Below are positions 12,827 through 20,625 of a stretch of DNA of 20,625 bases, one piece after another. The translations under genes and the position numbers were made by a program. Under the pieces are notes generated by a model, which saw nothing but the letters and a program-made list of their open reading frames with translations, was not told where the DNA came from and did no database searches. The stretch covers positions 1 to 20,625 of the forward strand of contig JAEZUG010000068.1 of assembly GCA_023421135.1 (NCBI GenBank), read 5' to 3'. This DNA comes from Candidatus Cloacimonadota bacterium (GTDB lineage: Bacteria > Cloacimonadota > Cloacimonadia > Cloacimonadales > Cloacimonadaceae). Position 1 is the first letter of the stretch. Each line of letters starts with the position of its first letter.

Positions 12827-15800
12827 ATGAAGCCGTATTTATTAGCCTTCGTTTTACTTCTAATCTGCATCTTTGCTTACGCGGAGACAGTGCGCTTGGC
12901 CGATGGCGCCAATCGAGCGGAAATCCTTTCATCCTCTGCCACCGAAATCCAAATCAGTTATACGATCACCAATTTTGAGAAAATCCCCTTTGAGATTGGA
13001 GGCAAGGAGTGGTTTACACTCAGGCTGCCCCACGAGGGTTTACTTCTCAGCGCGGGGAATCCCGAGCTTCCGGTGCTGAACCGCAGTGTCATCATCGACG
13101 ATCAAGCGCTGATGAAGCTTGAAGTCTATGATCTGCAATACGAGGATATCAGCTTACCGATAGCTCCTTCGAAGGGAAATCTGATGCGTAATGTGGAGCC
13201 GGCGGATATCCCCTTCCAATTTGGTGAGATCTACCAAAGAGACGAGTTTTATCCCTCCCAGGTGGCTGAGCTTTCTGAACCTTACATCCTCCGGGATTAC
13301 AGAGGGATAACCGTGAAGACCAATCCCCTGGCCTACAATCCCAAAACACTGACCCTGAGGATCTACAAATCATATAAGGTGAGGCTTTACGCCGAAGGTA
13401 CAGACACCATTAACACAATTTCAACCCCCCGGACAGAATTGGCCAGAGCTTTCGTGCCAATCTATGAAAACCATTTCCTGAATTGGGCAGACAATCGCTA
13501 CACTCCTATCAGTGACAGTTTTGGAAAGATCGTCGTTTATAGCACCTTGGAATATCTGGACGCGATCCAGCCTTATGTGGATTGGAAACGCACCAAAGGC
13601 GTGGAGGTAGAGATTGTAACCTTCAGTTCCAGCAGTACTGCCGCGCAGATCAAGGCGCATATCACAAACCTCCTGAACGGAGATTCGAACATCTCATTTA
13701 TGCAAATAGTGGGGGATGCCGCTGATTTGGCAACATCCACTTACAACGGGGGTGGATCTGATCCCTACTATTCTCTCCTGCAGGGAAGCGATAATTATCC
13801 GGATATATTTGTGGGACGGTTTTCCGCGGAGAGCGTCACGGAAGTAACAAACCAGGTCAATAAAACCATTGCCTACGAAAGAGACCTGAACACCACCGAT
13901 ACCTGGCTGACCAGAGCCACAGGAATTGCTTCCAACCAAGGTCCCGGTGATGACAATCAATATGACTATGAGCATCTGAACGCGATTCGCAGTGATTTGA
14001 TTGGCTACGGATATACGACAGTTGATCAGATTTATGATCCGGACGCAACGGCAGCCAGCGTGACGACTGCCTTGAACAACAGCCGGGGTTTGGTAAACTA
14101 TACCGGACACGGCTGGCAGCAAGGCTGGAGCACCACCGGTTTTAACAACGACCATGTCCAGGCATTGACCAATACAGGAGATTTGCCCTATATCATGAGC
14201 GTAGCCTGTTTGAATGGAGATTTCGTGGATTACTGGTGTTTTGCGGAAGCTTGGCTGCGGAAAAGCAACGCAGGAGCAATCGGAATGTATGCCAGCTCCA
14301 CAAACCAATCCTGGAGCCCGCCGATGAGTGCTCAAGACGAGACTTCCGTGATCCTGCGTGCGGGTAGCAAACTCACTCTGGGTGGATTGTTTTTCAATAG
14401 CTCTCTGAAGATGATCGATGATTATGGCACGGGTGGTGTGGATATGTTTCGCACCTGGAACATCTTTGGAGATGCCAGCCTGCTCTACCGCACCAGAACT
14501 CCCAGCAATTTTACCGTCAGCTATCCAGAAGTGATCAACTTTGGAACCAGCTCTGTTGCCGTCTCGACGGGAGTCTCGGGAGCCCTGGTGTCTGTCAGCA
14601 AAGATAATGTGCTGATAGACAGTGCCTATACCAATGTGTCCGGCAATGCCACCCTTTACTTCTATTCAGGTTTGAATGAGTTCAGCACCTACACGGTAAC
14701 GATCACTGCTCATGACAAAAGAACCTGGACCGGCAGCCTCTTTCGAGGTTGTGTTTGGGATGGCAGCTCCAGCACGAATTGGGAGACCAACAGCAACTGG
14801 AATACCAGCAGTGTACCTGGGATTGGGGATGATGTCCTGATTCCCAATGGAGCTCCCCGCTACCCACAGACCTTATTCGCGGTCGCTAACTGCCGGAGTC
14901 TGGTAATAGAATCCTCTGCTTATCTAACTGTTAGCGCGTATAGTCTCAATGTGGCAGAAGACATGACTATCTTTGGCCAATTGAGGATGAATAACTCCGC
15001 CGGAGATCTTAATGTGACCGGAGACCTGAATTGGGAATCCGGCTCAACAGCCAGTATCACCGATAGCAGCGCGGAAATCTACTGTGAGAGTTACATGAAT
15101 TTCAAACCGGGATCAAACGTGCAATTTGCCATGGGCTATATCGAATTCCACGGATCGGGTCCCTCATTCATCAATAACCAAAGCGCGGCAACCCAGCTTA
15201 ATCACCTGAGGTCACGCAAGGACACTGCATACACTTTGTCCTTCTCGGCAAATTCCACGCAGCCACTCACGATCAACGGTAGTATCTGGAACTATGTGAA
15301 CCGAAACCTTCGCAGCGGTTACTCCGGCACCGTGATACTAAAAGGTAATCTATATGATTACAACACCTCTGCGGGAAATGGAGTCCTCCTCGGCTTGGGA
15401 ACGCTCAAGCTGGATGGCAGCAGCCAGACAATTGCCCTACAGGGACCGGACTGCTATCTGAAAAACCTGACCGTGAGTTCCACCGGCACTATCACCGTCT
15501 CCAATCAACTGGTGGTGCAAGGCAATCTGCTGATCGAGAGCGGAATTCTGGCTCCCGGAAGTCAGACCATACAAGTGGGAGGCAATTGGATAAACAATGT
15601 AGGCGTTGCGGCCTTCACAGAAGCAACGAGCACTGTGGTGCTAAATGGAGCCGGGACTCAGACCATGACTACTGAAGACTTTAATATACTCACACTGCAT
15701 AAAGCCACAGGACAGATGTCTATTCCCAGCGGCGTGAATGTCACCTGTAATGCCTACGATTGGATTCAGGGAGCCTATTCGGTTTCGGGAGGCACCTTCA

Positions 15801-18800
15801 CGGTTGATGATCTGCTGGATCCGGGTATCATGGGCGCTATCACGCTCAGCTCTGGAACCATCAACTACACACAGGATTCTGGAAGTTATATTGACCTGCG
15901 CGCAAATCTGAGCATTGGCTCAGGAACTTTCAACGTCTTTGGCGGAAACAGTGCAATGTATTTCTCCTGGATCAATGAAGCGACTCTCACAATGAATAGC
16001 GGAGGGGGAATCCTGGATGTCAAAGATCAGGGAATTTTCATCCCGGGGAGCATCCTTTTCAACGATAATATCAGCGCAGGCACAATCAGAACTTCAAAAG
16101 GCTTCTATTGTGAACGCACGGATTTCAATCCCACCGGAGGCATACTCAATTTGTATGGCCCCACAGACGCAGACCTCTATCTGGCTGCGGGCAGCAATCT
16201 TTTCAAGCTCAGAATAGACAAAACCAGTGCCAGGGAAGACGGCAGAGCCGAAGCAGATTATACTCAAGACAGAGCTGGAAACCGGATTCCTCTCACCCGC
16301 AGCAACACTGTGACGGCCAGCAGTGATCTGAATATAAATGATTACTTTGCCTTGGCAGCAGGCACCTTTGTAGCCCCTGCGCAAATCACCATCGCCGGGG
16401 ATTGGTACAATTATGCCGGTATCGGCAGCTTCGTCGAGGGCACCGGAACAGTCACTTTCGATGGAGGAGGACATCAGTACTGCCAAACTGACGAAGACTT
16501 CTATAACCTGATCATCAATAAAACCGGTGGCGCGCTCAGGCTGGATGAAACCTCCACCACGGTCAACTGCGCGAACTACACCTGGGTCGCGGGTGCGGTG
16601 GACGTGCTTTTGGGAACCTTCTCCGTGGGCGATCTGACCCAGGACGGAATCTACGGAAACTGGTATGTGAACCCCAACGGAGTGATCAATATACACCAGG
16701 ATGCCGCCCAGTATCCTGATCTGAACGGATATCTGTATAATTATGGGGGCACCATCAATATCTACGGAGGCAGCTCCGACGTCTATGCTGCTTACTCGGC
16801 TAATGCGGGTATCACCATGACTGGGGGAGTGATCGATCTGAAGAATAAAGGGATCTTTATTCAGACTACAGCCTATACTTGGACTCCCAACATTACGGGA
16901 GGTACCTTACGATCTATAGGATCACTGACCATTACCAGAACGGGAAATCAGTTCAGTGGTGGCACGGTGGAGCTGTATGGCTCCGGGACGGCCTATTTGA
17001 CATCAATTGACGGGAACAGCCTTTACAACCTCAATATAAACAAAACCCCCGCCACACGCGATGATGAGAATCTCCCCGCTTCTGCTGATCCCCGAGCGGT
17101 TGCCAGGCCAGATGATCACAGGCTGGAAGGGGTGTATTTGAGCTCAAATCTCACGGTGACCTACAGCCTGACGATAAATGCGGGAACTCTCTTTGTGCGC
17201 GCCAACACACTTACCGTTTACAACGACATAATTGTGAATGCTGGTCTGAATATGACCCAAGATGGCAGCATCGATTGCGGAGATGACTTCATCTGGAACA
17301 ATGGTTCCGTGGGCACTATCACAGCCGGGACAGTTATAGGAGGGTTCGACTGGTACTTCAACCCTGGCTGCAGCGTCAATATGACCGGCAGCAGCACCAC
17401 TCTGAACGCGGATTATGATGCCACTATCAGGTGCAGCAGTCCAAGCGCTGGATTCGGCAACCTCACCCTCGATGGCAATGGAGGAGGAGAAGGCTCGGAT
17501 TATCAGATCGATCCTCTCAGTGAAGACCAGCTCCGGATCGCCGGAAACCTGAGCATCCTGGCTGAAAATGCTTTGGTGACAGGAGAGCTGGCAGCCACTG
17601 TGGGCGGAAACCTTAGTCTTAATCAGTATGGTGAAATTCAAATTGGTGACGGCAGCACTTTCCACATCAACGGTAATCTTGTTCACAACGGCATCATAGA
17701 TATTGGCCCCGGTACTTTCTACGTACATGGAGTTTACACCAGTTCAGATACCGCCTCGCTCACCATCAACAGTGGCAGCTTTATCAATGACGTTGCCTGG
17801 AGAAACGATGAGGAGGGAGGCCGGAGCGCGATTCCGCTCAGGGGAGCAATCTCATTGCTATCCGGGCTTCTGGAGATCACGCATAATTCCATTAACGTGT
17901 TTACCCATGCCAGCAGGATCTGGCAAAGTGGGATAGTGCGTTCCGGGGGAGGATTCTCTGCCACTGCGGCGGGAGCTTTCCAGCAAACAGGCGGGACGCT
18001 CGAACTGGTGGGGAATCTGAATCCCAGCCTGAACGTCACAGGTGGTAACTATGTGAATAACCTCAAGATTCAATTAGGTGCCAGTTATGCAGCCTATCTG
18101 GCAAACAACCTGATAATCAAGGGCAATTTCATCCTGCAATCAGGATCTTGCGTCACAAACAATTATCATATCGAAACAGGCGGCACCTGGACCAACAATT
18201 CCGGATCCACCAATTTCTATGAAGGGACAAGCACAATCACCTTCAATGGTTCTTCCGCCAGCACAGGATTCAGCACCTCTGAGACTGTATATAACCTCGT
18301 GATCAACAATAGCTCCACCAATTGGGACAATTTTGAGCTCTCCGCTGGCTGCCAGCTCTCTATCACCAACGACCTCACTGTCACGGATGGAACCCTGAAT
18401 ATGAAGAACAGTACCCAATTGAACGTCGGCCGGGATATCCTGATTGCCAGCGGTGCCGGGATCAATTGTTACAATGGCTCAAATATCCAGCTCAGTCTGG
18501 GACGGCACTGGACCGATAACAACACCACCTACAGCAGTACTCTGGGCTTCTATCCAGGAACCTCAGTCTTCAATATCATTGGGACAGTAGATTCCAATAT
18601 CATCACAAACGCCACCAGATTTGAAGCCTATGCCCTCAATCTCCATAAAGACAATCTGACCAGGGTAAACTTCTATGATCCTGCCAGGATCTGGGATGAT
18701 TGTGTGATAGACAACACCTACTGGCATACCATGGTTCCCGGATTGATTCATGAATTCAGAGCTAATCTCAGCATGATAAATGCCGGAGGCTGGGCAGCGG

Positions 18801-19729
18801 GTAACGATGACTACGTGGCGTTCAGGGGTTCGGACGATCAAAACCTGAATGTCAGCAGCGGCTCATCCATCCGGGGATTGATTCTGGAAAAATCCAGCGC
18901 TGGAAACACCCTTACCCTGCTCTCTCCGATCTACGGATTGAATGGCGGGGATATATCCATCACCACCGGTTGCCTGAATCTGAATGGAAAGCTCTATCGC
19001 AGCACCGGAAACGTGACTATAGGTAGCGGTGGAAGACTGAAAGTGAATGCCGGCGCGGAGTTTGAGCTGGCAGCCGGAAAAGTACTCAGCGTGAATAGCG
19101 GTGGAATCCTGGAGCTGATTGGTGTCTCGGGCAATCCTGCCACGCTAAGCCGTCAATCTGGCAACTATATCTGCAATATCGAAAGCGGCGGCTTGCTCCG
19201 GGCTTCCTATGCTGTCTTCGAATATATGGGAGTGGATGGTATACACGTCAAAAACGGAGCTTCAATAGATAATAACTATCCTCTCGATCATTGCACCTTC
19301 CGCAATGGAGTTAGCGGCGGGAGATTGCTGACCATCAATAACAACCAGAGCTTGAACATTGTGGGAGCCAACTTCCCCTCCTCCGATTTTGGACTCTCGT
19401 ACAACGTCGCCAAAACGGTGGATCAGGGCACGGTCAATTTCAGCGGTCAAACCGGCACTTTCGCGGGAGCCAGCCACGAACTGGATACTTATGGCAGGAT
19501 CAACTGGGGTAATCTGCCTCAGGTGCCCACCCCCACAATCACCTACATCCCTGCGTCCAACAGTATCCAGCTCTCCTGGAGCTATCCGATCCCCGTTACC
19601 AGATTCAGAATCTACCGCTCCGACACTCCTTACGGCACTTTTAGCGAAGTAGGAACTTCCACCGTAACCACCTGGTCTCAAGTTGTCCCGGGACCCAAAT
19701 TCTTCTATAAGGTGGCAGCGGAAGAGTAA
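12827..19729 (+). CDS. Gingipain-like C25 cysteine protease with large beta-helix repeat region and C-terminal FN3-like module
   Basis: This is a 2300-residue secreted protein. A signal peptide spans residues 1-19 (cleavage after AYA), and a propeptide-like N-domain runs to about 225. The C25 peptidase domain lies at about 230-560: NYTGHGW supplies His428 and SVACLNGDF supplies Cys461. The 33-residue spacing equals that of the His211/Cys244 pair in gingipain RgpB. An Ig-like module follows (about 570-640), then WDGSSSTNWETNSNWN (near 645-660). About 1500 residues of right-handed beta-helix-like repeats come next, with units opening GxWxNxxGxxxFxEGTxTVxFxG at 919, 1191 and 1786. Residues ~2230-2300 resemble fibronectin type III (SIQLSWSY...RFRIYRS...FYKVAAEE). 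Arg/Asp/Glu-rich inserts occur near 1132-1162, 1406-1436 and 1655-1673. No type IX sorting domain is recognisable at the end. Ribosome binding site GAGGAG is 5 nt upstream. Substrate specificity is unknown. Confidence 0.9.
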   Translation: MKPYLLAFVLLLICIFAYAETVRLADGANRAEILSSSATEIQISYTITNFEKIPFEIGGKEWFTLRLPHEGLLLSAGNPELPVLNRSVIIDDQALMKLEVYDLQYEDISLPIAPSKGNLMRNVEPADIPFQFGEIYQRDEFYPSQVAELSEPYILRDYRGITVKTNPLAYNPKTLTLRIYKSYKVRLYAEGTDTINTISTPRTELARAFVPIYENHFLNWADNRYTPISDSFGKIVVYSTLEYLDAIQPYVDWKRTKGVEVEIVTFSSSSTAAQIKAHITNLLNGDSNISFMQIVGDAADLATSTYNGGGSDPYYSLLQGSDNYPDIFVGRFSAESVTEVTNQVNKTIAYERDLNTTDTWLTRATGIASNQGPGDDNQYDYEHLNAIRSDLIGYGYTTVDQIYDPDATAASVTTALNNSRGLVNYTGHGWQQGWSTTGFNNDHVQALTNTGDLPYIMSVACLNGDFVDYWCFAEAWLRKSNAGAIGMYASSTNQSWSPPMSAQDETSVILRAGSKLTLGGLFFNSSLKMIDDYGTGGVDMFRTWNIFGDASLLYRTRTPSNFTVSYPEVINFGTSSVAVSTGVSGALVSVSKDNVLIDSAYTNVSGNATLYFYSGLNEFSTYTVTITAHDKRTWTGSLFRGCVWDGSSSTNWETNSNWNTSSVPGIGDDVLIPNGAPRYPQTLFAVANCRSLVIESSAYLTVSAYSLNVAEDMTIFGQLRMNNSAGDLNVTGDLNWESGSTASITDSSAEIYCESYMNFKPGSNVQFAMGYIEFHGSGPSFINNQSAATQLNHLRSRKDTAYTLSFSANSTQPLTINGSIWNYVNRNLRSGYSGTVILKGNLYDYNTSAGNGVLLGLGTLKLDGSSQTIALQGPDCYLKNLTVSSTGTITVSNQLVVQGNLLIESGILAPGSQTIQVGGNWINNVGVAAFTEATSTVVLNGAGTQTMTTEDFNILTLHKATGQMSIPSGVNVTCNAYDWIQGAYSVSGGTFTVDDLLDPGIMGAITLSSGTINYTQDSGSYIDLRANLSIGSGTFNVFGGNSAMYFSWINEATLTMNSGGGILDVKDQGIFIPGSILFNDNISAGTIRTSKGFYCERTDFNPTGGILNLYGPTDADLYLAAGSNLFKLRIDKTSAREDGRAEADYTQDRAGNRIPLTRSNTVTASSDLNINDYFALAAGTFVAPAQITIAGDWYNYAGIGSFVEGTGTVTFDGGGHQYCQTDEDFYNLIINKTGGALRLDETSTTVNCANYTWVAGAVDVLLGTFSVGDLTQDGIYGNWYVNPNGVINIHQDAAQYPDLNGYLYNYGGTINIYGGSSDVYAAYSANAGITMTGGVIDLKNKGIFIQTTAYTWTPNITGGTLRSIGSLTITRTGNQFSGGTVELYGSGTAYLTSIDGNSLYNLNINKTPATRDDENLPASADPRAVARPDDHRLEGVYLSSNLTVTYSLTINAGTLFVRANTLTVYNDIIVNAGLNMTQDGSIDCGDDFIWNNGSVGTITAGTVIGGFDWYFNPGCSVNMTGSSTTLNADYDATIRCSSPSAGFGNLTLDGNGGGEGSDYQIDPLSEDQLRIAGNLSILAENALVTGELAATVGGNLSLNQYGEIQIGDGSTFHINGNLVHNGIIDIGPGTFYVHGVYTSSDTASLTINSGSFINDVAWRNDEEGGRSAIPLRGAISLLSGLLEITHNSINVFTHASRIWQSGIVRSGGGFSATAAGAFQQTGGTLELVGNLNPSLNVTGGNYVNNLKIQLGASYAAYLANNLIIKGNFILQSGSCVTNNYHIETGGTWTNNSGSTNFYEGTSTITFNGSSASTGFSTSETVYNLVINNSSTNWDNFELSAGCQLSITNDLTVTDGTLNMKNSTQLNVGRDILIASGAGINCYNGSNIQLSLGRHWTDNNTTYSSTLGFYPGTSVFNIIGTVDSNIITNATRFEAYALNLHKDNLTRVNFYDPARIWDDCVIDNTYWHTMVPGLIHEFRANLSMINAGGWAAGNDDYVAFRGSDDQNLNVSSGSSIRGLILEKSSAGNTLTLLSPIYGLNGGDISITTGCLNLNGKLYRSTGNVTIGSGGRLKVNAGAEFELAAGKVLSVNSGGILELIGVSGNPATLSRQSGNYICNIESGGLLRASYAVFEYMGVDGIHVKNGASIDNNYPLDHCTFRNGVSGGRLLTINNNQSLNIVGANFPSSDFGLSYNVAKTVDQGTVNFSGQTGTFAGASHELDTYGRINWGNLPQVPTPTITYIPASNSIQLSWSYPIPVTRFRIYRSDTPYGTFSEVGTSTVTTWSQVVPGPKFFYKVAAEE

Positions 19730-19756
19730 GGGATCCAGTATTCGAACCCAAGCCCT

Positions 19757-19793
19757 CGCTTAGGCAGCTATCAATCTTCCGGCTGCCTAAGCG
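19757..19793. terminator. 12-bp perfect inverted repeat after the protease gene
   Basis: CGCTTAGGCAGC (19757-19768) and GCTGCCTAAGCG (19782-19793) are perfectly complementary across a 13-nt loop, 27 nt after the stop codon. On position it is the likely 3' end of the protease transcript. It lacks a following T-run on either strand, so it may act as an RNA-stabilising hairpin or be a palindromic repeat rather than an intrinsic terminator. Confidence 0.5.
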
Positions 19794-19915
19794 GTGGGGG
19801 TCTGCTAAGACAATCAAGCAGGATTGGCGGCAACCTCTTCCCAGATATACTGATAGCTCACTCGTTAAGCGGATAAGCCATAACTTAATACAGGATAAGC
19901 CTTTCCTTAGCCTTC

Positions 19916-19959
19916 GTTAAGGATTGGTTAAAGATAGGTTAAAGAAACGTTAAAGAATC
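19916..19959 (+). repeat. Four-copy 11-bp tandem array, GTTAARGA core
   Basis: GTTAAGGA at 19916, then GTTAAAGA at 19927, 19938 and 19949, sit exactly 11 bp apart, each followed by three variable bases. The conserved 8-mer with free spacers at helical pitch resembles tandem sites for a DNA-binding protein, as OmpR/PhoB-type response regulators use, more than slipped low-complexity DNA. No regulator gene is nearby and the function is unknown. Confidence 0.8.
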
Positions 19960-20054
19960 TTGTGAGAGAGCAGGGGGAAAGGGAGAGGTAGCGATACAAA
20001 GGTGTTTCTGAGGCAAACTGCTCCCTAATTCTCCACCCAAAAGAAACGCAACTC

Positions 20055-20100
20055 ATACCCATGTGACACTCATGATTTTACATGGGTGTCACATGGGTGT
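20055..20100 (+). repeat. Long hairpin upstream of hsdM
   Basis: ACCCATGTGACACTCATG (20057-20074) pairs with CATGGGTGTCACATGGGT (20081-20098) at all 18 positions, one of them G-T, around the 6-nt loop ATTTTA. A-T and G-T pairs at the base extend it to about 20. The right arm is the first part of the 11-bp tandem array, so the left arm is an inverted copy of array units. Confidence 0.8.
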
Positions 20101-20124
20101 CTCATGGGTGTCTCATGGGTGTCG
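20081..20124 (+). repeat. Four-copy 11-bp tandem array, CATGGGTGTCN
   Basis: CATGGGTGTC recurs at 20081, 20092, 20103 and 20114, each followed by one variable base (A, T, T, G), in perfect tandem. The array ends 120 bp before the hsdM ATG. Unit number could vary by slippage. Since it lies outside the reading frame, any effect would be on transcription or mRNA structure. Confidence 0.85.
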
Positions 20125-20183
20125 TCTCAGGGAGGAGGTAAAAAATAACTTAGGAAAAGTGAGAACCATCTGAAAAATAGTAA

Positions 20184-20217
20184 TTGACAATAATGATGGC
20201 AGTAAGAAACTGATATT
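20184..20217 (+). promoter_or_regulatory. Possible hsdM promoter
   Basis: An exact TTGACA (20184-20189) in AT-rich DNA lies 56 nt before the hsdM start. The -10 element is unclear: TGATAT at 20211-20216 is 21 bp away, too far for a standard promoter. Recorded as a weak call because of the perfect -35 and its position. Confidence 0.3.
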
Positions 20218-20244
20218 CGTCTTAGTGAAAGGGGAAATTTACTT

Positions 20245-20625
20245 ATGGTAAAAAAGGCTAATGCAAAGAATACCGGAGCAAATCTGGGATTTGAAGACAC
20301 CCTGTGGCAAGCTGCCAATAAGCTGCTGCCCTTTATGGATGCAGCAGAATACAAGCACGTAGTCTTGGGGCTGATCTTCCTCAAATACATCTCGGATTCA
20401 TTTGCAGAATTGTACGATCAACTCCGCTCCGATCCCATGGCAGATCCGGAAGATAAAGATGAATACACCGCCTGCAATATCTTTTGGGTTCCCGCCACAG
20501 CGCGTTGGGACTATCTGCAAAGCAAGGCTCACGATCCCACTATCGGCACTTTGGTCGATACTGCCATGGATGCCATCGAGCGTGATAACCGCAGCCTCAA
20601 GAATATCCTGCCCAAGAACTATGCC
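20245..20625 (+). CDS. hsdM: Type I restriction-modification system DNA methylase subunit HsdM (N-terminal part, runs off window)
   Basis: The first 127 residues are present, with no stop before the window end. After a short Lys-rich leader the protein reads LGFEDTLWQAANKLLPFMDA, then AEYKHVVLGLIFLKYISDSF, the typical helical N-terminal domain of HsdM. A loop (FWVPATARWDYLQ) and IERDNRSLKNILPKNYA follow, matching the region where the domain joins the N6-adenine methyltransferase core. HsdM with HsdS sets the DNA sequence methylated, and with HsdR forms the restriction complex. The catalytic NPPF motif would lie downstream and is not visible. A purine-rich AAAGGGGAAA stretch (20228-20237) provides the ribosome binding site for ATG 20245. 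hsdS and hsdR are expected further right; I cannot confirm them. Confidence 0.9.
   Translation, partial: MVKKANAKNTGANLGFEDTLWQAANKLLPFMDAAEYKHVVLGLIFLKYISDSFAELYDQLRSDPMADPEDKDEYTACNIFWVPATARWDYLQSKAHDPTIGTLVDTAMDAIERDNRSLKNILPKNYA

Larger units (their letters stand above)
19730..20244. other. Repeat-rich spacer between the protease and hsdM
   Basis: About 515 bp without a gene. From left to right it holds a 12-bp perfect inverted repeat (19757-19793), a four-copy 11-bp array (19916-19959), a long hairpin joined to another four-copy 11-bp array (20057-20124), and a candidate promoter (20184 onward). Each is listed separately. A minus-strand open frame across 20127-20390 only shadows hsdM. 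Confidence 0.65.

Noticed and set aside
19916..19959. Replication origin iterons
   Set aside because: No DnaA boxes, rep gene or AT-rich unwinding region accompany them, and the surrounding genes do not suggest an origin.
20057..20124. CRISPR array
   Set aside because: Units are 11 bp in direct tandem with no unique spacers, and no cas genes are present.

Overview
The window looks like a chromosome segment from a Gram-negative, diderm bacterium of the Fibrobacterota-Chlorobiota-Bacteroidota (FCB) neighbourhood. A Cloacimonadota-type genome would fit. This assignment is inference: it rests on a FadL/OmpP1 outer-membrane protein, a very large gingipain-like (C25) secreted protease with beta-rich repeats and a C-terminal fibronectin-type module, and a vegetative sigma factor with a bacterial DnaG and MutS2. 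No rRNA or other phylogenetic marker is present to settle it.

Layout. Positions 1-264 hold dispersed repeats and a candidate promoter/operator, followed by an outer-membrane transport protein (265-1656) with a strong terminator. A repeat-bearing spacer leads to a housekeeping block: rpsU (2113-2319, TTG start, own terminator), then the tightly packed cvpA - mutS2 - dnaG - rpoD (2441-8808), ending in a terminator. This is a remodelled version of the classical rpsU-dnaG-rpoD macromolecular-synthesis operon, with cvpA and mutS2 inserted. The mutS2/dnaG stop and start abut, cvpA/mutS2 overlap by 14 nt, and the dnaG stop lies in the rpoD ribosome binding site, so translational coupling is likely.

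From 8809 the window becomes accessory in character. A single AAA-type ATPase with a DUF4143/nuclease-like C-terminus (9187-10353) sits between two near-identical copies of a ~110-bp segment that includes part of the rpoD terminator. Two palindromic sites lie just upstream of it. About 770 bp of gene-free, repeat-rich DNA follows. On the minus strand (11124-12491) is a protein built from the PHP domain of DNA polymerase III alpha plus a collapsed polymerase palm with its catalytic aspartates replaced. Divergent from it is a 2300-residue C25 cysteine protease/beta-helix surface protein (12827-19729). The last spacer (19730-20244) holds a 12-bp perfect inverted repeat and two different four-copy 11-bp tandem arrays. 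It precedes the start of a type I restriction-modification methylase (hsdM), which runs off the window.

The conserved block makes replication primers (DnaG), vegetative transcription (RpoD), a ribosomal protein (bS21), and a recombination or ribosome-quality factor (MutS2). The right half is envelope and defence/mobile-type cargo. The most unusual items are the degenerate DnaE-PHP protein, the ATPase cassette bracketed by direct repeats, the Arg/Asp/Glu-rich inserts spaced at module period in the protease, and the two helical-pitch tandem arrays upstream of hsdM.
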